From Euryarchaeota archaeon TMED132 (GTDB taxonomy: Archaea; Thermoplasmatota; Poseidoniia; Poseidoniales; Poseidoniaceae), in the NCBI GenBank assembly GCA_002172355.2, contig NHGH02000003.1, positions 4,335 through 16,630 on the forward strand: a stretch of 12,296 nucleotides of DNA, read 5' to 3'. Below, piece after piece: positions 1 to 5,587 of the stretch. The position numbers and the translations under genes were made by a program. The notes under the pieces are model-generated. The model was not told where the DNA came from, did no database searches, and saw nothing but the letters and a program-made list of their open reading frames with translations. Position 1 is the stretch's first letter; every line of letters begins with the position of its first letter.

Positions 1-468
1 GTTGCTAAGAAGAGAGTAGATTCTGCTAGAAAATCACGTGGTGAAAAACCAGCAAAATACGTTGAAGCCATCGCCGAATCAATACCTCTTCCTGACGACT
101 CTTTCGATAGAGTATTTTGCTTATTTTCATTTAGGGACTTCCAGGATAAAAAGAAGGGTCTTCAAGAAATATTTAGGGTACTGAAACCCGGAGGTCAGCT
201 TGTAATTTGCGATGCGGGCAAAGCCAATTGGTTTCATGGCTTAGCAGGGCGAATATGGATGGCCACAGTTGTACAAATCATCGCTAGAATAATTACCAAA
301 GAAAAAGATCACCCTTGGAAAGGTTTAGCCCGGACATATTCTCATTATGGTACAAATGGTTATTATCGTAAAGTCATGAGGGAAGTTGGATTTGAAGATG
401 TCCAAGGAAGGCTTTTGTTACCATTTGGTATGTCGAGTCGGTTTAGGGCATTTAAGCCTAAACGATGA
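1..468 (+). CDS. UbiE/MenG-like class I SAM methyltransferase, 3' part (5' end outside window)
   Basis: The reading frame is open from base 1 and stops at 466-468, giving the last 155 residues of a protein whose N-terminus, including the SAM-binding GxGxG motif, lies outside the window. The visible part has the later class I methyltransferase motifs: an acidic PDDSFD strand at fragment residues 31-36, the FSFRDFQDK region at 42-50 that resembles the F(G/S)xRN(V/F)xD signature of UbiE/MenG/COQ5 enzymes, and RVLKPGG at 59-65. The C-terminal part (HYGTNGYYRKVMREVGFEDV) resembles the substrate-side region of these enzymes. The family methylates the quinone ring in menaquinone or ubiquinone synthesis. 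For this archaeon a menaquinone-type substrate is inferred, and another small-molecule substrate is possible. It lies 107 bases before the ATP synthase operon and is probably a separate transcription unit. Confidence 0.8.
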   Translation, partial: VAKKRVDSARKSRGEKPAKYVEAIAESIPLPDDSFDRVFCLFSFRDFQDKKKGLQEIFRVLKPGGQLVICDAGKANWFHGLAGRIWMATVVQIIARIITKEKDHPWKGLARTYSHYGTNGYYRKVMREVGFEDVQGRLLLPFGMSSRFRAFKPKR

Positions 469-504
469 CTACAGGCGCAATTATCTAATCTTCGGGATTG
501 TTAT

Positions 505-547
505 GGAAGGAGTGTTTAATCACTACACTCATAAACCCCCTATAATT
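505..547 (+). promoter_or_regulatory. Possible operon promoter with inverted repeat upstream of atpH
   Basis: The 107-base gap before atpH holds a perfect 6-bp inverted repeat, GAGTGT at 510-515 and ACACTC at 525-530, separated by 9 bases. Its left arm and spacer include a TATA-like TTTAAT (515-520), preceded by a purine-rich GGAAGGAGTG that could serve as a BRE. Initiation about 25 bases downstream would fall near 541-545, leaving a leader that still contains the atpH Shine-Dalgarno. A second TATA-like sequence, TATAATT (541-547), would start transcription too close to atpH to keep that site. The dyad could be an operator over the TATA box or merely the 3' hairpin of the methyltransferase transcript. 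Confidence 0.3.
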
Positions 548-558
548 CGGAGAAATGT

Positions 559-565
559 AGGTGAT
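559..565 (+). promoter_or_regulatory. Ribosome binding site that fixes the atpH start
   Basis: AGGTGAT is a strong match to the archaeal anti-Shine-Dalgarno. It lies 10 bases before the ATG at 576. An in-frame GTG at 561 lies inside this site, so it is unlikely to be the start. Confidence 0.75.
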
Positions 566-575
566 TTACTTGGGT

Positions 576-887
576 ATGTCCGACGTTCTTCGTAAAATCA
601 AGCAAACTGAGCGCGATGCAGCAAAGAAACTTGCTGATGCGCAAAGCGAAGCATCAAAAATTATGTCCGATGCTAGAAAGCAGTCTAGCGAAATCGTATC
701 TAGTGCGGCAGATGATTCTGTCTCGAGCACTCAAGCGAAACTCGATACGGCACGCGAAGGTGCAGATAAAGAAGCAAGTAAAGTCCAAAAGACAGGTTCG
801 AAGGAAGTTGATTCCATTGAATCAAATGCTACAAAGAATTTAGACAAGGCTGTTAAAGCAATCTTGGATACAATGACTACATTTTAA
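576..887 (+). CDS. atpH: A-type ATP synthase subunit H (peripheral stalk)
   Basis: Predicted 103-residue, highly charged Ala/Lys/Ser-rich protein that looks like one continuous coiled coil, without membrane segments. Subunit H pairs with subunit E to form the peripheral stalks that hold the A3B3 head against the membrane subunit I. The length is usual for archaeal H (about 100-110 residues), and first position before subunit I is the classic archaeal order. The ATG at 576 is chosen over an in-frame GTG at 561 because the AGGTGAT site at 559-565 overlaps that GTG and is correctly spaced only for 576. The stop ends 9 bases before atpI. The assignment rests mainly on context and coiled-coil composition, since H diverges quickly. 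Confidence 0.88.
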   Translation: MSDVLRKIKQTERDAAKKLADAQSEASKIMSDARKQSSEIVSSAADDSVSSTQAKLDTAREGADKEASKVQKTGSKEVDSIESNATKNLDKAVKAILDTMTTF

Positions 888-896
888 GGTGTTATT

Positions 897-3227
897 ATGC
901 TTGAAATGTCCCGATTAACCGTCGCTGCACCAGTCGGTAATTTGGAAGAAGTAATTCGTCAATGCACCAACTTAGGCTGCGTCCATATCGAAGAATACAG
1001 TAATTTCGAAGATGGAATTGGAATAGGTTCTTCGATAAAAAGCGAAGGCTCAGAAATTGTCAGCAGGCTGCTGACAAAAGTTCGTTCACTCCAGTCTGAA
1101 GTCAACGCTATCAACATGGATGGTCCAACTACACGTGAAAACGTAATAGGGATTCTAGATGGATTTGAAGCAAAGGTAGACAATGCTCTTGAGTTTATTG
1201 AAACAATTAGAGATTGTGAATCTGAAATCTCTTCCTTAGAAGAGCAATTAAAGGCGCTGACAAGAGTTGCTCCATTGAATATTCCTCTAGAATTAATGTC
1301 TGGCTATGAGGGTGTAGAGATTTACTTGGCTGAAACCAGCAAGGCATCAAAAGCTCAAGTTGTTTTCAGCGACATTATCAATGATATTGAACTCAAAGTT
1401 TCAAAGGGAATTATTGCTGTTGCATGCCAACCTAAAGATGGAGCAGCCGTCCAAATTGCATTAGCTGAACTGGGTTCTAAAGCCGTTCAAATCCCTAGTG
1501 GCGAAGGCACTCCCTCCGAGAGAATGTCAGAGATAGAAGCGACGATTAGGAATCTACATTCCAAGAGCGAAGATACTGTCGAATCTCTAGAAGGCTGGGC
1601 AAAATCCAATGGCTCTGATCTCGTAAGAGTCAAAGAACACCTTGAAAGAGAGGAACAAATTTTCACGGCGCCAACCTTGGTAGCGGTCAGTAATCAAGCC
1701 TTCGCACTCGATGCTTGGGTTCCTACAAACAAAGCAGATGAAGTTAGTGCTAAACTATCTAAATGTGCTTCCCATGTTTCTATAGAAGAGTACGTTGATT
1801 CACATCATCATCACGAAGAAGACCATGAGGAGCATCATTCAGAAACTCCAAAAGAACTGATAATGCTTTCTCAGCATCTGGAATCTTCAGGGCAGAGCGT
1901 TTTCCAATTTTTCAAGTCGATGGATCTTGATGATTCAGGAGACCTAGACTTCAAAGAAATAGAAAAAGCCATGAAATCCGCTGATATAGGCGATATGCCA
2001 CCTTGGAATATGGCTAAGTTCTTGGCTGCGATTGACATAAACAGAGATGGAAGAATTAACTTACCTGAACTAGATATCGCATTAGCGAATGTTTCATCTT
2101 CTGATTCACACTCTACTCATGATGATGCAGTCCCGCCAATTGAATTTGTCAACGGTAAGGCTACTGAGCCATTTGAACTATTGGTTGATTTGGTTGGAAG
2201 GCCAAAGTATGGGACATATGATCCTTCGATGCTTCTAATGATGACTTTCCCTCTTTTCTATGGGATGATTTTGGGGGATTGGGGATATGGCCTTCTAATC
2301 TATCTACTTGCCGTATTCTTAGGCTCTAAACCATTCGCCAAAGACCCACTTGCGCAAAATGGAATTACTATCCTCAAGTGGATGGGTGCTTGGTGTATTA
2401 TTTGGGGAATAATTTTCGCTGAAGGATTTGGGTTTGTTTGGGATGATACAGGTCAATTAGGAAATTCATCGCCATTCGATGCATTTTATGATTGGACGTA
2501 TGCTAATGTCCACGTCCCTCATGCTATTGCTGACTTGCTTAACCTTGGTGGATTGCACATGCCATTCCACAGGGCAAGCCCAGGACATGGTTTGCAAGAA
2601 TATGTAGTTCTTTCAGTTTACATCGGTATTGCACACATTTTCCTAGGGCTAGTTATTGGTCTGGTGACAGTTTTCAAAGCACATGGCGCAGCAGCTGCAT
2701 ACTTCGAAAAAGGTTCTTGGTTACTTATTTTAACCGGCGGTTCGATGCAAGCAAGAAATATGGTAATGGGATACAATGGTCTTTTCGACATACAAATTTG
2801 GACATTCCTAATCATTATTGGACTGGCAAGTTTAGTGGTTGGTTTGGCCGTCTACGAAAAGTTCGGATGGGTTGGTGGCCTGATAATGGGTCCAATTGAA
2901 ACATTCGGACTACTAGCTAATACTCTTTCATATCTTAGAATAATGGGAGTAGGTGTCGCTGGTGTTAAAATTGCTGAAGTTTCAATTACTATGGGCTGGG
3001 AAAAAATCGGTCCAGCACTTGATTCAGGAGATGTAGTTTCACTATTACTTGGAGTTATTCTCTTTGTTTTGATTCAGTTATTTGCTATAGCACTGGGAAT
3101 TCTGTCCCCTACAATTCACGCCGTCCGTCTACACTTTGTAGAATGGATGGGCAAGTTTTACGACGGCTCGGGTAGCGCTTTTGCGCCGCTTGGTGGCCGC
3201 ACCCTACACGTAGAGGGTGAATCATAG
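897..3227 (+). CDS. atpI: A-type ATP synthase subunit I (membrane stator, a-subunit homologue) with EF-hand insertion
   Basis: 776-residue stator subunit; archaeal relatives are commonly about 620-690. Residues 1-300 form the cytoplasmic arm with coiled-coil stretches. Residues 413-776 start with the family's PP...N...PFE lead-in and form the polytopic membrane domain that carries ion half-channels beside the c-ring. The FPLFYGMILGDWGYGL signature lies at 451-466. The essential channel arginine is R681 in SYLRIMGVGVAG, and R744 in HAVRLHFVEW matches the second conserved arginine. Between arm and membrane domain, residues 301-411 are an extra module: a His-rich linker, two canonical EF-hand loops (343-354 and 380-391) and a second His/Asp linker. 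AAGGTG at 886-891 overlaps the atpH stop and is spaced 5 bases from the ATG at 897; an ATG at 906 is a weaker alternative. Subunit identity is secure; the function of the insertion is unknown. Confidence 0.97.
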   Translation: MLEMSRLTVAAPVGNLEEVIRQCTNLGCVHIEEYSNFEDGIGIGSSIKSEGSEIVSRLLTKVRSLQSEVNAINMDGPTTRENVIGILDGFEAKVDNALEFIETIRDCESEISSLEEQLKALTRVAPLNIPLELMSGYEGVEIYLAETSKASKAQVVFSDIINDIELKVSKGIIAVACQPKDGAAVQIALAELGSKAVQIPSGEGTPSERMSEIEATIRNLHSKSEDTVESLEGWAKSNGSDLVRVKEHLEREEQIFTAPTLVAVSNQAFALDAWVPTNKADEVSAKLSKCASHVSIEEYVDSHHHHEEDHEEHHSETPKELIMLSQHLESSGQSVFQFFKSMDLDDSGDLDFKEIEKAMKSADIGDMPPWNMAKFLAAIDINRDGRINLPELDIALANVSSSDSHSTHDDAVPPIEFVNGKATEPFELLVDLVGRPKYGTYDPSMLLMMTFPLFYGMILGDWGYGLLIYLLAVFLGSKPFAKDPLAQNGITILKWMGAWCIIWGIIFAEGFGFVWDDTGQLGNSSPFDAFYDWTYANVHVPHAIADLLNLGGLHMPFHRASPGHGLQEYVVLSVYIGIAHIFLGLVIGLVTVFKAHGAAAAYFEKGSWLLILTGGSMQARNMVMGYNGLFDIQIWTFLIIIGLASLVVGLAVYEKFGWVGGLIMGPIETFGLLANTLSYLRIMGVGVAGVKIAEVSITMGWEKIGPALDSGDVVSLLLGVILFVLIQLFAIALGILSPTIHAVRLHFVEWMGKFYDGSGSAFAPLGGRTLHVEGES
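1797..2129 (+). other. EF-hand pair with His-rich linkers inserted in subunit I
   Basis: This part of atpI encodes residues 301-411. It opens with HHHHEEDHEEHH (303-314) and a short helix-like stretch. EF-hand loop 1 (343-354) has D343, D345, S347, D349, D351 and E354 at coordinating positions 1, 3, 5, 7, 9 and 12, with G348 at 6 and L350 at 8. EF-hand loop 2 (380-391) has D380, N382, D384, R386, N388 and E391, with G385 and I387. Each loop is followed by a helix-like segment. The module ends in a Ser/Asp/His linker with H405 and H408. The frame is continuous and base composition does not change obviously. By comparison with the a/I family it lies in the linker just before the membrane domain, so on the cytoplasmic side. 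Calcium binding is predicted from the motifs. Confidence 0.88.
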
Positions 3228-3237
3228 TCCAATGGAC
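3200..3237 (+). other. Two small RNA hairpins around the atpI stop, before atpK
   Basis: CACCCT (3200-3205) pairs with AGGGTG (3214-3219) across 8 bases, inside the last codons of atpI. GTCC (3227-3230) pairs with GGAC (3234-3237) across AAT, beginning at the last base of the atpI stop. The second ends 7 bases before the atpK Shine-Dalgarno. Both are short and the first lies in coding sequence, so either could be chance. They gain interest from the stronger hairpins at the other end of atpK. Confidence 0.35.
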
Positions 3238-3244
3238 AATAAAT

Positions 3245-3250
3245 GGAGGT
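3245..3250 (+). promoter_or_regulatory. Ribosome binding site that fixes the atpK start
   Basis: GGAGGT lies 7 bases before the ATG at 3258. An in-frame ATG at 3243 shares a base with this site and cannot use it, so translation should begin at 3258. Confidence 0.85.
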
Positions 3251-3257
3251 AGCAAAA

Positions 3258-3581
3258 ATGAATAATAATACCCTGAAAATGAGCCTAAGAACACTGATCG
3301 TATTGTTGGTACTGACCTTGGTTGCACAAGGTGTTGCAGCACAAGATGCAGCAACGACTGACGACGATTCGAACGACATAACTGGAGACATCGGCATGAT
3401 CGGTGTTGGACTAGCACTTGGTCTTGCGGCCATTGGCGCTGGTTTCTCCCAAGCTGCTATTGGTAGCGCTGCTGTCGGAATGCTTGCTGAAGATGGAAGC
3501 AAGTTCGGTGTTGCGCTTATCTTTACAGCGTTGCCAGAATCTATCGTGATTCTTGGTGCATTGCCGCTCTTCCTTCAATAA
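3258..3581 (+). CDS. atpK: A-type ATP synthase subunit K (c-ring proteolipid)
   Basis: 107-residue proteolipid that forms the rotating membrane ring. Residues 1-28 look like a cleavable signal peptide: a basic start, the hydrophobic LIVLLVLTLVAQG, then AA before QD. An acidic linker follows (QDAATTDDDSNDITGD, 29-44). The mature part is a two-helix hairpin: helix 1 is glycine- and alanine-rich (about 45-73), the polar loop is AEDGSKFG (77-84), and helix 2 (about 85-105) carries ALPES with the ion-binding carboxylate E94. The tyrosine that follows this motif in well-studied Na+-binding c subunits is leucine here, which leans towards H+ coupling without settling it. A signal-like leader is known in some other archaeal c subunits, such as that of Sulfolobus. 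The start at 3258 follows from the GGAGGT site. RNA hairpins flank the gene at both ends. Confidence 0.95.
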   Translation: MNNNTLKMSLRTLIVLLVLTLVAQGVAAQDAATTDDDSNDITGDIGMIGVGLALGLAAIGAGFSQAAIGSAAVGMLAEDGSKFGVALIFTALPESIVILGALPLFLQ

Positions 3582-3621
3582 GGAAGATCATTCGTAATCC
3601 TATTTAATTTAGGATTTCGAA
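3568..3621 (+). other. Tandem RNA hairpins at the 3' end of atpK
   Basis: The first hairpin is a perfect 8-bp stem, TCTTCCTT (3568-3575) with AAGGAAGA (3580-3587), closed by the 4-base loop CAAT. The atpK stop codon (3579-3581) lies in its loop and 3' arm. The second has a 7-bp stem, AATCCTA (3596-3602) with TAGGATT (3610-3616), and a 7-base loop. It extends past one T-T mismatch by four more pairs, TTCG (3591-3594) with CGAA (3618-3621). No T-run follows, and the atpE Shine-Dalgarno begins 9 bases later, so a simple terminator is unlikely. RNA processing, protection of the 3' end or translational uncoupling are better guesses. Confidence 0.65.
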
Positions 3622-3629
3622 AGATGTTT

Positions 3630-3634
3630 GGAGG
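3630..3634 (+). promoter_or_regulatory. Ribosome binding site that fixes the atpE start
   Basis: GGAGG followed by 8 purine bases leads to the ATG at 3643. An in-frame TTG at 3628 shares its last base with this site and is not a credible start. Confidence 0.85.
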
Positions 3635-3642
3635 AAAAAAAG

Positions 3643-4206
3643 ATGACGCTAGAAACATTAGCAAAGGATATCGCAGCATCAGCTGACGCTGAAGCGAAAG
3701 CGATAATTAAGAAAGCTAAAGCCGAGGCCAATGAAATTTTATCAGAGGCAGAAAGTAAAGCAGAAAGTATTCGTAGTGAAGCAGATGCAAGAGCAGAAAG
3801 AGAATCTGTTCAGATTGCTAGAGAAGTAGTCGCAAGCGCTCGCCAGGCCAATCAAAAGGAAATTTTGATTGCCAGGAGAAAGGTTTTGGACGCTACTCAT
3901 GATGCTGTTAAGCAACAATTAGCAGACCCTGGATTCAAAGGACGTGCTAGTATGCTAAAGTCTATGATGACAAATGCTGGAAAAACGGCTGGTGCTGATT
4001 ATATCATAAGACCGGTAGAAGTTGACCGAAAGGCCTTAGATGGCATTAAGGGCAAGAGAAAAATCGGAGAATCAGTCGATGGACTTGGAGGTTTTATCCT
4101 CGAAGCACCCGATGGTTCAATTTCATATGATATGAGATTTGATACCCTTTTAGAAAATGCTTGGAATGATTCACTGTCTTCAGTGAATTCAATATTGTTT
4201 GGTTAG
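3643..4206 (+). CDS. atpE: A-type ATP synthase subunit E (peripheral stalk)
   Basis: 187-residue protein, the usual length for subunit E (about 185-205). Residues 1 to about 90 are a long Ala/Glu/Lys-rich helix that pairs with subunit H in the stalk. Residues from about 105 form the globular domain that binds the top of a B subunit, with the family signature DGLGGFILEAPDGSI at 146-160 followed by the FDTLLE segment. The ATG at 3643 follows a GGAGG site, giving MTLETLAKDI. The 61-base gap before it is the widest inside the operon and contains the second atpK hairpin. The stop is immediately followed by the atpC start region, which suggests coupled translation of E and C. Confidence 0.95.
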   Translation: MTLETLAKDIAASADAEAKAIIKKAKAEANEILSEAESKAESIRSEADARAERESVQIAREVVASARQANQKEILIARRKVLDATHDAVKQQLADPGFKGRASMLKSMMTNAGKTAGADYIIRPVEVDRKALDGIKGKRKIGESVDGLGGFILEAPDGSISYDMRFDTLLENAWNDSLSSVNSILFG

Positions 4207-4211
4207 GTGAT
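4206..4211 (+). promoter_or_regulatory. Ribosome binding site that selects the GTG start of atpC
   Basis: GGTGAT, preceded by A, overlaps the last base of the atpE stop and lies just before the GTG at 4216. The arrangement matches GGTGttatt-ATG at atpI. An in-frame GTG at 4207 lies within the site and is less likely. Confidence 0.65.
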
Positions 4212-4215
4212 TATT

Positions 4216-5250
4216 GTGTTTGGTAATACTGCTTATGTTGCTTCGAGGGCTAAATCCCGTCGAAATAAACTTGCAGATTTGGCGCGTATGCGACAATTGA
4301 TTCACCAATCACCTGATCAGTTGACTGTAGCAGTAAGTAACATCGGATATTCCGATGAAATCAACTTATATGCTGGGAAATTCAATGGAGGAGACCTTGT
4401 TGAAGCTGCACTGACTCACAACCTTGAGTCAGAACTTGAAGAAATAGTTTCAATGTGTAATGGTAAAGTCAAATCATTGGTAGAAGTTTATACTTCTAGA
4501 TTTGAGTATCAGAATGCAAAAGTAGTTTTACGAGCGGTAATGAATGATGTAGACTTGGACAAAGTATCTCATTCCATATTACCAGAGTTAAACCAAATCA
4601 ACACACCTTGGTTGAAGATAATCGAAAATTCAGATGATTTACGTTCTGCAGTTACCCAAATGCGCAGGAAATCATTTGGCTCTTCATTGATGGCTTTGCC
4701 AGAAGATGCTAGATTATCTGATTATGAAGATGCCTTGGATAGGCATTACTTCTCAGTAGCGACAAAGGCATTATCTTCTACTAAGCCTTCAACAAGATAT
4801 CTAAGAAATTATCTTGCTATGGAAATAGATCATCGTAATATTTTGAATATTTTAGAAGCGCAGTCAGTTGGAATTAATTCAGAAGATATATCTGAACTAT
4901 TAATCCCAGGTGGCAGAATGCTCCCTAGTAGTTCCTTTTCATCCATTGCTGCCGGTGGAAAGGATTCTATGATGGACATTTTAAGGTCTTCAAGTAAGTT
5001 AGACTTTGCAGAATTTGAACAACTTCTTTCTCGCTCTAAAGATGTTAGAAGTTTAGACCCAGTAATTACTTGGTTCAAGAACCAAGAGCATAAATTCATG
5101 CAAAGGATGAGTTATTTACATCCAGTATCTGCATTACCGATCATTCATTACATTTGTATGAAAGTTCAAGAGGTTGCAGATTTGAGAATTATAGTTAGAG
5201 GTAGGCTTGCGGGTCTTCCAGAAGATGTGTTAGAGGCACACATAATGTGA
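4216..5250 (+). CDS. atpC: A-type ATP synthase subunit C (central stalk, c-ring adaptor)
   Basis: 344-residue soluble all-helical protein, a homologue of eukaryotic V-ATPase subunit d. Subunit C sits as a funnel on top of the c-ring and couples it to the D/F shaft. Its N-terminus (FGNTAYVASRAKSRRNKL) and the region around residues 95-110 (VEVYTSRFEYQNAKVVLR, containing the family's Y..RFE..N.K) fit the family, and the length agrees with about 330-360 in other archaea. The start is the GTG at 4216, placed by the GGTGAT site; a GTG at 4207 would add three residues (M-I-I). It is separated from the atpE stop by 9 bases and from atpF by 10, so translation is probably coupled. Confidence 0.93.
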   Translation: MFGNTAYVASRAKSRRNKLADLARMRQLIHQSPDQLTVAVSNIGYSDEINLYAGKFNGGDLVEAALTHNLESELEEIVSMCNGKVKSLVEVYTSRFEYQNAKVVLRAVMNDVDLDKVSHSILPELNQINTPWLKIIENSDDLRSAVTQMRRKSFGSSLMALPEDARLSDYEDALDRHYFSVATKALSSTKPSTRYLRNYLAMEIDHRNILNILEAQSVGINSEDISELLIPGGRMLPSSSFSSIAAGGKDSMMDILRSSSKLDFAEFEQLLSRSKDVRSLDPVITWFKNQEHKFMQRMSYLHPVSALPIIHYICMKVQEVADLRIIVRGRLAGLPEDVLEAHIM

Positions 5251-5260
5251 AGGTGAAGAT

Positions 5261-5560
5261 ATGGATTTAGCAGTTATAGGTTCACCTGAATTCACTTTAG
5301 GATTCCAGCTTGCTGGAATTTCTAATATCACTAATCCAGAGAATGATGATGAAATGGCTTCAGCCTTGAAATCTCTTCTCAATGATAAAAATGTAGGTAT
5401 TGTGGTTATCGACTCCGTAATACTTGCAGCATTGCCAGATCGCTTGAGAAACAGGCTTTCGGCATCAGTAACCCCTACTGTGCTTGGAATTGGTACAGAA
5501 GAGGATACAACCTTGCGTGATACAATTCGTAAGGCAATAGGAGTCGACTTATGGAAATGA
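5261..5560 (+). CDS. atpF: A-type ATP synthase subunit F (central stalk)
   Basis: 99-residue protein with the Rossmann-like alpha/beta pattern of subunit F. It opens with DLAVIGSPEFTLGFQLAGI (residues 2-20), the family's conserved first strand and loop. A second core strand is VGIVVIDSVIL at 45-55. F binds subunit D in the rotating shaft and in related enzymes affects catalytic activity through its mobile C-terminal segment, which here is short (TTLRDTIRKAIGVDLWK). The ATG at 5261 has AAGGTGA at 5250-5256, starting on the last base of the atpC stop, so C and F are tightly linked. The length is normal and nothing appears truncated. Confidence 0.95.
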   Translation: MDLAVIGSPEFTLGFQLAGISNITNPENDDEMASALKSLLNDKNVGIVVIDSVILAALPDRLRNRLSASVTPTVLGIGTEEDTTLRDTIRKAIGVDLWK

Positions 5561-5587
5561 TATTCCAACAAAAATGGAGGAAAAAAT

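Noticed and set aside
386..595. Plus-strand open frame of 69 residues spanning the methyltransferase end and the intergenic region
   Set aside because: It is out of frame with the methyltransferase, overlaps both genes, and has no family resemblance or suitable ribosome binding site.
1797..2129. EF-hand insertion as an assembly join between two genes
   Set aside because: The frame is uninterrupted, the arm and membrane domains on either side are each complete, the linkers are smooth, and base composition shows no evident break. Comparison with related genomes is still the decisive test.
3109..3502. Two overlapping minus-strand open frames of 102 and 114 residues over the atpI end and atpK
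   Set aside because: They lie opposite well-identified genes, lack a ribosome binding site and encode low-complexity Ser/Ala/Pro-rich or Arg-rich sequence typical of antisense frames.
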